Part shown: positions 44,516 to 54,119 of the stretch, piece by piece
Numbering within the stretch: the stretch's first letter is position 1
How the letters are laid out: each line of letters starts with the position of its first letter
DNA from: PWXP01 sp040772845
GTDB lineage: Bacteria > Planctomycetota > Planctomycetia > Pirellulales > Thermoguttaceae
DNA length: 64,000 nucleotides
NCBI GenBank assembly: GCA_040772845.1
Contig: JAXGXG010000001.1
Coordinates: forward strand, 1,736,001-1,800,000
Direction: 5' to 3'
Notes under the pieces: model-generated
The model's database searches: none
The model's input: the letters and a program-made list of their open reading frames with translations, nothing else
Told to the model about the DNA's origin: nothing
Translations under genes and position numbers: made by a program

Positions 44516-45817
44516 GAGCGCGCCGACCGCTCGCTGAAGCTTGTAGTTGGCGAGGATGGCGTCGTAGACGGCGTTGTGGTAATTGGTGTAGGTAAGCGTG
44601 CGGAGCGTTTCGGCATCGAGCACTTCCGTATTCGTGCCTTCGCCCTGCTCGTACCGACTGCGGGTGACGCGAAGGTTCTCTTCCGATTGCCGAATTGCCT
44701 TGCTCGTTACCTCGATACGATGGCGCGCCTCCTGCTCATCGAGCCATGCCTTGCGCACCTCGAGTTGGATCATCGTGGAAGCATTACTCCGCAGACGACT
44801 TACAGCATTGGCCTTCTGCTCCATCGCATTGCTGCGCGATCGGTTGATGCCGCCGTCGTAGGGCGTCCATTCCACGGCAAAACTCACCGAGCCGTAACCC
44901 TCCGGCGCCATGTGCTCGTTCTCCACATAGGTGTAGCCGCCCAAGATGCCCAGTTGCGGGCGGTTGCCCGCGCGGGTGCTTTCCGCCTGGCACTGCAGAG
45001 CCTGCGCCTGAGCCGTAAGTCGTGATAACTCCGGCCGCAGGTCCAGTGCCCGGGCCGTGAGCGTCTCAAGGCTTTCTTCCGGCGGGAAGACCTCCAATTC
45101 CTCGACGTCCACCTGCGATGTCAGCGGACGCTGCAAAAGCCGATTGTACGCCGCTCCGGCAATGTCGTCACCGTTGGCCGCCTGCAAAGCGCGCTGCTGG
45201 GCGTCGGCCAGGGCCACCTCGGCGGAGAGCAGGTCGTTGCGGGCCGCCATTCCCTGCTGCAACAAACGGCTGACCACCTGAACGTGCGACTGAAGACTCG
45301 CCACGTTCGCCTCGGCCACCTGCACCGCCCGGCGGGCGCGCAGGACCGTCACATAGGCCGTGGCGACTTCCAGCTTGATATCGAGCCGGGTCCGAACCTG
45401 CTCCTGCTCCGCAGCGGCAACCTGCGAGCGAGCCGCGCCAATCGTACTGCTGATCTTGCCCCCCGTATACAGCGGCACCGCCACCATGGTCGAATTCAGC
45501 GCGAACTCATCCTGCAAAAAGGGCATGGATAATGCCCCCAACCCCGGAATGGCCGCGCTGAACGTCGGTGTGTCCGAAAGGGCCGTATACGCGGTTGCGT
45601 GGCTGAGCTTCGGCTTTCGGAGCGCCTTGGCAGCCGAGTGCTCCCAACGGGCCGATTCCGTCTGCAGTGCGGTCGCCTGCAGTCGCTGATCGACCGAAAG
45701 GGCAATGGACCAGGCATCGCCAAGCGTTTCTGCATGTGTGGGCAGTGCGGCGAGTCCCAGGCCTATTGCAGCCGCAGCGGCCAGGATCCCGAGGCGAATG
45801 ACAATTCGTGTTTGCAT
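44513..45817 (-). CDS. TolC-family outer-membrane efflux protein
   Basis: Encodes 434 residues from the ATG at 45817. A signal peptide (RLGILAAAAAIGLGLAALP, THA cleavage) is followed by two TolC-type repeats. Each has long coiled helices (SARWEHSAAKALRKPKLSHA; RARRAVQVAEANVASLQSHV; LEVRKAWLDEQEARHRIEVT) and short strands that build the beta-barrel. It would form the outer-membrane channel for the RND pump encoded to the right, although it is on the opposite strand with a repeat between. An in-frame ATG at 46060 lies within the element and is not the start. Its stop codon is in copy 3. Confidence 0.88.
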   Translation of the reverse strand: MQTRIVIRLGILAAAAAIGLGLAALPTHAETLGDAWSIALSVDQRLQATALQTESARWEHSAAKALRKPKLSHATAYTALSDTPTFSAAIPGLGALSMPFLQDEFALNSTMVAVPLYTGGKISSTIGAARSQVAAAEQEQVRTRLDIKLEVATAYVTVLRARRAVQVAEANVASLQSHVQVVSRLLQQGMAARNDLLSAEVALADAQQRALQAANGDDIAGAAYNRLLQRPLTSQVDVEELEVFPPEESLETLTARALDLRPELSRLTAQAQALQCQAESTRAGNRPQLGILGGYTYVENEHMAPEGYGSVSFAVEWTPYDGGINRSRSNAMEQKANAVSRLRSNASTMIQLEVRKAWLDEQEARHRIEVTSKAIRQSEENLRVTRSRYEQGEGTNTEVLDAETLRTLTYTNYHNAVYDAILANYKLQRAVGAL

Positions 45818-46046
45818 GGAAGGAACAGAAGACGAGACCGGAACAGAGACACAAAGCCGCCACCGCACACCGCCAGTGACACCGGCGCGGAATCGGCGTA
45901 ATCCATAGAATCGGAATAATCGCCCCGAATTCGCCAGTTCAATTAAGGCGCACCCTGACGTCACGGCGGGTGCAGCAGCGAACTTGCATTTCACGGAAGG
46001 GCCACCGGCGGCCTTGCCTCGCCTGGAGCCGTGGTCATCCAGCGAA

Positions 46047-46217
46047 CCCGGATTATTCATCTACGTAGGGTGGGTCAAGGTCGCGTAGATCATTGGTGGG
46101 TCCGCACAAGCCGCAACCGAGCTGATTTCCAACCCGCCGCTTGGAAAAACGCCGGCATTCGCGACCGATGACCCACCAAGGAAGCGGCTTGTTTGACCCA
46201 CCCTACCTGTCGTGAAC
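46047..46217. repeat. 180-bp interspersed element, copy 4
   Basis: Begins CCCGGATTATTCATCTACG and includes TAGGGTGGGTCAAGG and GGTGGGTCCGCACAAGCCGC; the right end fades at GTCGTGAACCAG. It lies in the 717-base gap 45818-46534 between tolC and tetR. In that gap the stretch 46218-46459 shows nothing I can name. Confidence 0.88.
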
Positions 46218-46459
46218 CAGTAGCCAACGGACCACGGCTCCAGGCAGGGCAAGCCCGACGGCGGCCCTTTTCAGCCGTGCAAGTCCGTTCCAGCACCCTG
46301 TCACGGCTCCCGTAAATCACCCCCAGATTGCCCAGGCTCTGCATCATGTGGCCTATCCTTTTCTGATAGGACACAAACAGCGCCCCCTTCTATGCACTGC
46401 CGACCGCCAGCCATCATTCGCGGCCCCACGTATCCCCGCCAGGCAACTAGTTTGCAGGG

Positions 46460-46488
46460 TTGACTCGAACGAACGTTCGTACTAGAAT
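46460..46488 (+). promoter_or_regulatory. tetR promoter with palindromic operator
   Basis: TTGACT, a 17-base spacer and TAGAAT form a near-consensus sigma-70 promoter. The spacer contains ACGAACGTTCGT (46469-46480), a perfect 12-bp palindrome. A repressor bound there would block RNA polymerase. Being directly upstream of the TetR gene, autoregulation of the whole tetR-MFP-RND operon is likely. Confidence 0.7.
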
Positions 46489-46534
46489 ATACAAGGGAAA
46501 ACTGTCTCACGCCTTTCTGCCGAAACCCTTTGCC

Positions 46535-47224
46535 ATGAGCACTAGCGACTCCACCGTCGATACCAAACGGTCTCTCATCCTGGCCGCAGGTGAGCTGTTC
46601 GCCGAACAGGGACTCGCCGGGGTCAGCATACGCGATATCGTCCGCAAGGCAGGCGCCACGCTGTCGGCGGTCAACTACCATTTCGGCTCGAAGGTCGGGC
46701 TTTACCAGGAAACCGTTCGTTATGCCCTGGAGCACCACATCAACGCGGAAGACACCGTTGCCTTGGTCCGGAAGGTGACGATTGCCACCCCTCAGGAAGC
46801 GGCCGATTTCCTCTACGAGTTCGTCCTGCGACTGTTCCGCAACTATCTTGCGCCCGAGCACCCGCGATGGCTCGAACGGTTGATCAATCGGGCCGTGGTC
46901 GATGCGTCGGAAGATGTCTCGGCCACGATTGCCGAGGTGCTGCGTCCGGCCGACGAGGCAATCCGCGACATGCTGCTGCGATGTGTGCCGGGCCTCCATT
47001 CCACGGAGGCCGACTTGTGGCGGATGTGCCTGACCGGCCAGATCCATTATTTCCTGATGGCGCGTAGTGTGATCAACCAATTGCTCAATCGCGATGAAGA
47101 CGCCTATTCGCCGGAGTTCATCGAACAATCGGCAAGGTATGTTGCGCGGAATATGGTAAGCAACCTGGGACTGCCACTGCCTGCACCTGTCCGTGAAGGC
47201 GAACTGAAACCCCCTAGCCCATGA
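46535..47224 (+). CDS. TetR-family repressor (CecR-like)
   Basis: Encodes 229 residues from the ATG at 46535. The N-terminal helix-turn-helix is clear: SLILAAGELFAEQGLAGVSI, then IVRKAGATLSAVNYHFGSK. The ligand domain resembles the CecR (DUF1956) C-terminus, with LRLFRNYLAPEHPRWLERLI. E. coli CecR controls an efflux system in response to drugs. The gene is first of an operon and its stop overlaps the next start by four bases (ATGA). The palindromic operator upstream suggests it represses its own operon. Confidence 0.92.
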   Translation: MSTSDSTVDTKRSLILAAGELFAEQGLAGVSIRDIVRKAGATLSAVNYHFGSKVGLYQETVRYALEHHINAEDTVALVRKVTIATPQEAADFLYEFVLRLFRNYLAPEHPRWLERLINRAVVDASEDVSATIAEVLRPADEAIRDMLLRCVPGLHSTEADLWRMCLTGQIHYFLMARSVINQLLNRDEDAYSPEFIEQSARYVARNMVSNLGLPLPAPVREGELKPPSP

Positions 47225-48717
47225 AACGCGACCACAGAACACTGCAAAGAAACTTGCTGGTGACAAACACGAGAAAGCACAGTATGGGAACACCGAACAA
47301 CGTGAATACCAAAGCTTCTTCCGACGAAACCGCGTCTGACAAACGGACGGCGTCTCAACCGCGCACGAGTACGCGCGCGTCGTCCGCACGACGTTGGAAG
47401 CAACCGGGCAGGTGGCTCGCCGCATCGGGCATGCTTCTGGTCACGGCGGCGGCCGTCTTGCATTTCGGAATGGGGCAGACGGGGGAAGGGAGTCCCAACG
47501 TTGCGGTCCCATTGGCGCGGCCGGTGCGCGTCGTGCAGGTCAACAGTGCGCCGTTGGTCTGCCACCGAGAGTTCTCGGGGGTTACCAAGGAATTGCGAGA
47601 ATCGAAACTGGCGTTCCGTGTCAGCGGTCCACTGCAAACCTTCAGTATTCAGGTGGGGCAGCGGCTGGCCAAAGGCGACGTGATTGCCCAGATCGACCCG
47701 CGCGACTTCGAATTGGCCGTCGCCCGTGTCGAAGCCGGATTGGCCGAGGCCGAGGCCGGTTTGAAGGCCATGCGGGAAGGCGCCCGTGCCGAGGACATCG
47801 CCGCCTTGGAGGCCAAACTCAACGGCGCCAAGTCGAAACTGCACGAAGCCACGCTGTTTCGCGATCGTTTCGAGGCCCTGGTCAAAGACGGTGCGGTTCC
47901 CAAGTCGCGATTCGACAATGCCGCAGCCGCGTTCGCCGTAGCAGAGGCCGAGGTGAAAGCCACCGAGAAGCAACTTGAGAAAGCCCGGAAAGGGGCGCGG
48001 CTGGAGGAAATCGAAGCCATGGAGGCCAAGATCGCCGGACTCAAGGCCCAGTTGGCGGCCGCTCGAAATGCTCTGAACGACACCGCGCTGCGGGCCCCGT
48101 TTCCCGGTGTTGTCTCGCAGAAATATGTTGAGAACTACGAAACCGTCGCCGCCGGCCATCCGGTCGTAAGCCTGCTGGATTGCTCCGCTATCGACGTGAC
48201 CGTGGGTATTCCCGAGGACGTCGTCATTCAGCAGGATCGATTCAGCAACTTCGTTTGTGAACTGGACGCCTATCCCGGCCGCTGGCTGCCTGCAACGCTG
48301 AAAGAGGTGGGGCCGGCCATCCAGCATGGCAAACTTACCTATCCCATGACGGTCACGCTTGCCCTGCCTTCCGATCTGACGGTTCAGCCTGGCATGACCG
48401 CCCGTGTGCGAATGGAGATTCGCCAGCCCTCGCCTGCCTCGGCCGGCTTCCTGTTGCCGTCTACCGCCACGTTACCTGATGACAAGGGAACACCGTGCGT
48501 CTGGATCGTGGATCCGAAGGAAAACGTGGTCCACCGCCAGCCGGTTACGCTCGGCAACCTGACCAACGACGGTGTGGAAGTCACCGGCGGTCTGCAATCG
48601 GGCCAATGGGTGGTCACCGCCGGTGCGCCCCTGCTCTATGAAGGGCAACCGGTCCGTATGGAGCCCTCTCGCACCAACTCGGATCGCCCGGCAGTCCATC
48701 GGGGTGAGACGCTATGA
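47221..48717 (+). CDS. RND efflux membrane fusion protein
   Basis: Encodes up to 498 residues; a start at 47284 is also possible. A basic cytoplasmic tail is followed by one membrane anchor (WLAASGMLLVTAAAVLHFGM). The lipoyl half-motif SGPLQTFSIQVGQRLAKGDV is followed by a long coiled-coil hairpin with Glu/Ala repeats (about 165-285), the second lipoyl half, and beta-barrel domains (LRAPFPGVVSQKYV, GMTARVRMEI). It links the inner-membrane pump to TolC. It overlaps tetR upstream and the RND gene downstream by four bases each. Confidence 0.92.
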   Translation: MKRDHRTLQRNLLVTNTRKHSMGTPNNVNTKASSDETASDKRTASQPRTSTRASSARRWKQPGRWLAASGMLLVTAAAVLHFGMGQTGEGSPNVAVPLARPVRVVQVNSAPLVCHREFSGVTKELRESKLAFRVSGPLQTFSIQVGQRLAKGDVIAQIDPRDFELAVARVEAGLAEAEAGLKAMREGARAEDIAALEAKLNGAKSKLHEATLFRDRFEALVKDGAVPKSRFDNAAAAFAVAEAEVKATEKQLEKARKGARLEEIEAMEAKIAGLKAQLAAARNALNDTALRAPFPGVVSQKYVENYETVAAGHPVVSLLDCSAIDVTVGIPEDVVIQQDRFSNFVCELDAYPGRWLPATLKEVGPAIQHGKLTYPMTVTLALPSDLTVQPGMTARVRMEIRQPSPASAGFLLPSTATLPDDKGTPCVWIVDPKENVVHRQPVTLGNLTNDGVEVTGGLQSGQWVVTAGAPLLYEGQPVRMEPSRTNSDRPAVHRGETL

Positions 48718-51700
48718 AGCTGGTGGAGTTCATTGTCAAACAGCGGGTCGTCGTCGTGTTTGCCACGCTTCTGCTGGTCGTCGGCGGCCTGCGTGCCTAC
48801 TTCCAACTGGGCAAGCTCGAAGACCCCGAGTTCGCCATCAAGACCGCCCTGGTCGTTACTCGCTATCCGGGTGCATCGCCGGTCGAAGTGGAAGAGCAGG
48901 TAACCGACGTCATCGAGCGGGCCGTGCAGCAGCTCGACGCGTTGGACGTGGTCCGTTCCATTTCGCGGGCCGGTGTGTCGATTGTCTATGCCGAGATCGA
49001 CAAATCGTATCGGGGCAATCGTCTGCCGCAGGTGTGGGACGAACTGCGTCGGAAGGTGACCGATGCGCAGTCCAAACTGCCCCCGGACGCCGGACCGTCG
49101 CAAGTCCGCGACGATTTCGGCGACGTGTACGGCGTGATACTGGCCCTGACGGGCGAAGGCTATTCCTATGCCGATCTGAAGCACTACGCCGACATCCTCC
49201 AGCGCGAGTTGCTGCTGGTCGACGACGTCTCCCGGGTGGAACTCTGGGGCATCCAACCGGAAGTGGTCAACATCGAGATTTCGCGTCCGCAGTTGGCCGA
49301 GCTGAAGGTTCATCCGAAGATGATCCTCGAAACGCTCGCACGGCACAACAAGGTGGTCGATGCCGGGGCCTTGGACCTGGACGGCGAACGTATTCGCCTG
49401 GCGCCCAGTGGAAGCTTCGAATCCGTCGAGGAGATCGGCAATCTGGTCGTGCGGGGCAATCCAAGCGATCCGATGACCGTCGGCGCCCCGTCCACCGATC
49501 TCGTCCTGCTGCGCGACGTGGCCGCGATTGAACGCGGCTACCTGGACCCTCCGATGAGCATGATGCGGTTCAATGGGCGGCCGGCCATCGGTGTGGCCAT
49601 ATCGACCATTTCGGGCGGTAACGTCGTGGAGATGGGCGAAGCCGTTCACCGCCGGCTCGACGAACTCATGGCCGAGTTCCCCGTGGGGCTGGAAGTCGGC
49701 ACGATCGCCTTTCAGGCCGACAACGTGCAGCAGGCCATCAACGGCTTCATGCTCAATCTGATCGAGTCGGTCGTCATCGTCATTGCCGTCTTACTGGTAA
49801 CTATGGGAATCCGGAGCGGCCTGCTGATCGGCAGCGGCCTGGTGCTGACCATTTTGGGCACCTTGATCGTGCTTTCGGCCGTCGGCGTCGATCTGCAACG
49901 CACGTCGCTGGGCGCGTTCATTATTGCCATGGGAATGCTGGTCGACAATGCGATTGTCGTGGTCGAAGGGATCCTCGTTCGCCTTCAGAAGAATGAACCG
50001 CGTATGCAAGCGGTGGTGCAGCCGGTCGTTACTACCGCGTGGCCCCTGCTGGGCGCGACACTTGTCGCCATCCTGGCCTTCCTGCCGATCTACCTGTCGG
50101 ACGACAACACGGGCGAGTACTGCGAAAGCCTCTTCATTGTCGTCGGCGTCTCGCTGTTGGGCAGTTGGCTGCTGGCGATGACCCAAACGCCCGTCTTCTG
50201 CGACATGTTTCTGAAGCTCAAGCCGGGCCAGGCAGGCACCGATCCCTACGCCGGACGCGTCTACCGTCTCTATGCCAATCTACTGGAGAAGGCCCTGCGC
50301 CACCGGCTTGTCACACTGGGGGTCATGGCCGGCCTGCTGGGCACGGCCATCTGGGGATTTGGGCACATCGACCGGATCTTCTTCCCCAACGCCACGCGCA
50401 GCCAGTTCATGGTCGACTATTGGCTTCCGGAAGGCGCGCGTATCACCTCGGTGGCGGACGATCTCGAAGCAATCGAACGGCATCTCCGCCGGCAACCGGG
50501 CGTGGTGAGCGTGGCAACGTTCATCGGCTCCGGCCCCCCGCGATTCTACCTGCCATACGAACCCGAACTTCCAAACCCTACCTACGGGCACCTGGTGATC
50601 AACGTGGCGACACCGGCCGACATTGCCCCGTTGGCTACGGCAACCGAAAGCTGGCTGAAGGAGAACTACCCGCAAGCAGAGCCGCGCGTGCGCCAGTATT
50701 GCCTCGGCCCCTCGGTCCCCTTCGATATCGAGGCGCGCCTCAGCGGGCCCGACGCCACGGTACTGCACCAGCTTGCCCGAAAGGTGGAAGCCATCATGCG
50801 GGCCGATCCGAATACCAAGGACGTTCGGAACGACTGGCGACAGCCGGCCAAGATATGCGTACCCGTCTACTCGCAAGCGCGAGGACGCCGCACGTTTACT
50901 TCAAGGGCCGAAATGGCTATCTCCCTGCGACAGGGCGCCAGCGGAATGCCGGTCGGGTACTATCGCGAGGACGACGACCTGCTGCCCATCTTCGTCAGGG
51001 CCCCCAAAGCCGAACGCGAAGACCTCGACAACCTGGGAAACATCCCGGTTTGGGGACACGCGTACAACAGTGTTCCGTTACAGCAGGTGGTCAGCGACAT
51101 CGAGCTGAGGTGGGAAGACCCGGTCCGCCGACGTCGCGACCGCCGGCCCACCATCACCGTCCAGTGCGATCCGCAGGACGCGCTGACGACCACCGTCTTC
51201 GACCGGCTGCGCCCGCAAATCGAAGCCTTGAAGCTGCCGGCCGGTTACGAACTCCAATGGGGCGGCATGCACGAAGATTCGACGGAAGCCCAGGCGACGG
51301 TCTTCTCGAAAACGCCCATTGCAGCCATCCTCATGTTGTTGATCGTGGTGGCGCTGTTCAATGCCTTCCGGCAGCCGCTGATCATCCTGCTCATCCTGCC
51401 GCTGTCGATCATCGGCATTACGACCGGACTCCTGCTGACCGGCCAGCCCTTCGGTTTCATGGCCCTGCTGGGCGGAATGAGCCTGTTCGGCATGTTGATC
51501 AAAAACGCCGTCGTCCTGCTCGACCAGATCGACAACGAAATTCGCGACGGCAAACCGGCTTACCATGCCGTCGTCGATTCCTCCGTCAGCCGAATGAGGC
51601 CGGTGACCATGGCGTCGCTGACCACCGTGGTGGGCATGGCCCCCCTGCTGGCCGACCCACTGTTCAACAGCATGGCCATCACCATCATGTTCGGCCTCAG

Positions 51701-51779
51701 CTTCGCGACCGTCCTCACGCTGTTTGTCGTCCCGGTACTCTACGTCATCTTCTTCCGTATTCATCCGGCAGACGGATGA
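48714..51779 (+). CDS. RND efflux transporter permease
   Basis: Encodes 1,021 residues with the RND layout: helix 1 (VVVVFATLLLVVGGLRAYF), a large periplasmic loop, six helices, a second loop and five final helices ending LFVVPVLYVIFF. The proton-relay segment in helix 4 is GMLVDNAIVVVEG with D411 and N412, where AcrB has two Asp residues (407 and 408). It is a proton-driven exporter; substrates unknown, possibly drugs or envelope compounds. Short loops relative to AcrB put it nearer to the family of about 1,020 residues found in many Gram-negatives. Confidence 0.93.
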   Translation: MKLVEFIVKQRVVVVFATLLLVVGGLRAYFQLGKLEDPEFAIKTALVVTRYPGASPVEVEEQVTDVIERAVQQLDALDVVRSISRAGVSIVYAEIDKSYRGNRLPQVWDELRRKVTDAQSKLPPDAGPSQVRDDFGDVYGVILALTGEGYSYADLKHYADILQRELLLVDDVSRVELWGIQPEVVNIEISRPQLAELKVHPKMILETLARHNKVVDAGALDLDGERIRLAPSGSFESVEEIGNLVVRGNPSDPMTVGAPSTDLVLLRDVAAIERGYLDPPMSMMRFNGRPAIGVAISTISGGNVVEMGEAVHRRLDELMAEFPVGLEVGTIAFQADNVQQAINGFMLNLIESVVIVIAVLLVTMGIRSGLLIGSGLVLTILGTLIVLSAVGVDLQRTSLGAFIIAMGMLVDNAIVVVEGILVRLQKNEPRMQAVVQPVVTTAWPLLGATLVAILAFLPIYLSDDNTGEYCESLFIVVGVSLLGSWLLAMTQTPVFCDMFLKLKPGQAGTDPYAGRVYRLYANLLEKALRHRLVTLGVMAGLLGTAIWGFGHIDRIFFPNATRSQFMVDYWLPEGARITSVADDLEAIERHLRRQPGVVSVATFIGSGPPRFYLPYEPELPNPTYGHLVINVATPADIAPLATATESWLKENYPQAEPRVRQYCLGPSVPFDIEARLSGPDATVLHQLARKVEAIMRADPNTKDVRNDWRQPAKICVPVYSQARGRRTFTSRAEMAISLRQGASGMPVGYYREDDDLLPIFVRAPKAEREDLDNLGNIPVWGHAYNSVPLQQVVSDIELRWEDPVRRRRDRRPTITVQCDPQDALTTTVFDRLRPQIEALKLPAGYELQWGGMHEDSTEAQATVFSKTPIAAILMLLIVVALFNAFRQPLIILLILPLSIIGITTGLLLTGQPFGFMALLGGMSLFGMLIKNAVVLLDQIDNEIRDGKPAYHAVVDSSVSRMRPVTMASLTTVVGMAPLLADPLFNSMAITIMFGLSFATVLTLFVVPVLYVIFFRIHPADG

Positions 51780-51973
51780 GCAACGCCGCAGCAATTCGAG
51801 CAGCGCAAAGCCTGCAAACGACGATCGACGCGACCTCGAATCGACGCCGATGACGAATCTGGAGTTACGACTAATCCGATTGCGCAAAGTCTGTCGATAG
51901 GGAAAGATGCGCCGCCGGCTCGTCTGCCAGCCGATGCGGTTGGGGTACTGCTTCTCTTCCCTGAGCGTGGACG

Positions 51974-53205
51974 ATGGCGAGTCGAGATGCCTGTCACCGA
52001 ATCCGCCGATACTGCGCCGTTTGGCGACGTGGGGAATCTGCATTGCAGGCGTTGCTGCTGCTGGTATTGTGCCTGTTAGGAGCAGTCGAGTGTTCCGCCC
52101 AAGGGTTGACGGCATCGAGCCGGTCGGTCGGGTGCGGGGACGCCGCCTGCTGCTCTGCGGAAGCATGCCATGCGGGGGGGCTGCAATCGGAGTTCGTTTG
52201 CGGGCAAACCGGGTGCCTGCCCGGGGACGATTGCGCGGTTTGCCAGCCGGCCTGCGGGCAGGGCGCCGGCCGGTACGTGTTTGCCAACGCGCTGTTCTGG
52301 ACCGTGCGCGAGGGAAGTGCAGACAACTGGGCCCAGGTCATTACGCCCAACAACCTGGTGGGAGCGTATGTCGGAACGGCCACATTGGTCGACGCACCGT
52401 TCGATTGGAATGCAGGCTTTCGCGTCGGTATGGGGCAGCGTGCCGGCAATGGTCTGGAGGGGAGGGTTTCCTATACGAACTTCGGTACGCGGGCGACGAG
52501 CCAGGCGGCAGGAGAGGTCTATTCTGCATTCCTCGGCAACTTCTACGTCGGAAATACGGCGGAGCCTTGTTCGGGCCGCATTATCGCAGCGCCGATGTCG
52601 AATGGGACTTCGACTTCCATACGATCGATTTCGGACTCCGACGCGAGGTCGCCGTCGCGCCGAACCTGGTGATCCGGCCGTTCGTGGGGCTGAAAACAGC
52701 GATCATCAGCCAGTCGGTTCATTCCAACTGGCGCCAGCCGATCGACACCTTGGAAAACATTTACCTGTTCGACTCGGCAACCGAGGAGTTGAAGCAGGAT
52801 TTCTGGGGGATCGGCCCGTCGGTGGGTGTCGACCTGGAGATTCCCTGGTATACGAAGCCGCGTTATACGGTGAAGCTGTTCGGCACGCCGTCGGCATCGC
52901 TCATGTTCGGGCATTGGACGTTCAGCGACGTCTATCGCAACGACGGCCCGACCTCGCTAACGATACCGACCGTTTCATCGATCGCCATCCGGACGAGTCC
53001 CATTACCGGCGCCGCCACGATGATCAGCGGCGCGATGGGCGTCGAGTGGACCCAGTACTTCGCAAGGGCGACCACGACAGTGCGTCTGGGTTACGAGGCC
53101 CAGGTATGGCTGAATCAGATGCAGTTCTACTCGTACAACATGGGCCGGCTCAATAACCTGATGTCACTGCACGGTGGCGTTTTGGAGTTGCGTATTGACT
53201 ATTAG
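51974..53205 (+). pseudogene. Lpg1974-like pore-forming outer-membrane protein, frameshifted
   Basis: The first frame gives a signal peptide (ALQALLLLVLCLLGAVECSA), a Cys-rich spacer, then FANALFWTVREGS and FDWNAGFRVGMGQRAGNGLE up to LGNFYVG. The continuation GALFGPHYRSADVEWDFDFH, RPFVGLKTAIISQSVHSNW and LKQDFWGIGPSVGVDLEIP lies in another frame. The switch of -1 is near 52550-52556, at GGAAATA. Both parts together match the layout of the paralogue at 54095. The motif DFWGIGP is a marker of this porin family. It may be a true frameshift or a sequence error. Confidence 0.8.
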
Positions 53206-53240
53206 ATCGCGTTCAACTGTAGGTATAGCGTTGGATACGC

Positions 53241-54119
53241 TTGGAAAACCTGGTTTATTATCGCCGAAACACGCTACCGTCAAGTCCGACTCGGAATAGT
53301 GCGGACATGCGTTCGGAGACCTACAATACCTTCTCCGGCGAGAACGTCGACTTCGGTTGGGATACGGGCTTCCGCGCCGGGTTTGCACACGATCCGGGCG
53401 ATGGGGGATGGGAGACGAAGCTGTCGTGGACCCACTTCCGCACTGTGGCCGAAGCCTCGCATGCGCCCGACCAGACGATTGTCATGCCGGAGTTCTTCAG
53501 CGGGTTTGTCAACGTCGATGCCGGTCGGATCGGGCAGGCGGCAGTGCGGTGGAGCCTGACGATGAACGCGATCGACTTCGAGGTGGGCCGCACCATTGCA
53601 CTGGGAGAATCCGCCTCGATTCGCCCGTCGATGGGTCTGAGAGCGGCCCTGATCGAACAGAGGATCCACGCGAACTGGGACAGTACCACCAACAGCCTGT
53701 CGGCAATCGAACGCGTGGATCACGACTTCCACGGCTTCGGCCCGACGTTCGGAGTCGATGGCCGGTGGCGGTTTCCGCGATTTCCAAATCTGAGCGTGGT
53801 CGGTTCCTTCTCGGGCGCCCTGCTGTGGGGTGTATGGAACGTGGACGACACGTACGAGAGAACCGATTCGGAGTTCCCGCAGCTCGCTTATGGTGGGTTT
53901 ACGACCAGTATGAAGGATTCGAGCCTGGGCGCCGTCAACTTGAACTACTTTCTCGGGCTGGAATGGGTCCGCGAGGGGACCGTTACCATTACGGGGCGCG
54001 TGGGATATGAACTGCAATGGTGGGCCAACCAGCAGCGGCTGCCGACGTTTCAGCAGTTGCCCATGCACGGCGATTTAACCATCCAGGGTCTTACATGCGG
54101 TATTTCTGTCGGTTTCTAA
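53241..54119 (+). CDS. Lpg1974-like outer-membrane protein, N-terminus unclear
   Basis: Encodes up to 292 residues. The barrel is recognisable: VDFGWDTGFRAGFAHDPGD, LSWTHFRTVAEASH, LTMNAIDFEVGRTIAL, SIRPSMGLRAALIEQRIHAN, DFHGFGPTFGVDGRW and a final aromatic strand. No signal peptide and none of the first strands seen in the neighbours are present, and the gap upstream is only 35 bases. It is therefore either truncated at its 5' end or depends on a start I cannot place. It is a paralogue of both neighbours. Confidence 0.65.
   Translation: MENLVYYRRNTLPSSPTRNSADMRSETYNTFSGENVDFGWDTGFRAGFAHDPGDGGWETKLSWTHFRTVAEASHAPDQTIVMPEFFSGFVNVDAGRIGQAAVRWSLTMNAIDFEVGRTIALGESASIRPSMGLRAALIEQRIHANWDSTTNSLSAIERVDHDFHGFGPTFGVDGRWRFPRFPNLSVVGSFSGALLWGVWNVDDTYERTDSEFPQLAYGGFTTSMKDSSLGAVNLNYFLGLEWVREGTVTITGRVGYELQWWANQQRLPTFQQLPMHGDLTIQGLTCGISVGF

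Noticed and set aside
46090..46374. 94-codon minus-strand frame beside element copy 4
   Set aside because: More than half lies inside the repeat element and the rest has no recognisable features.
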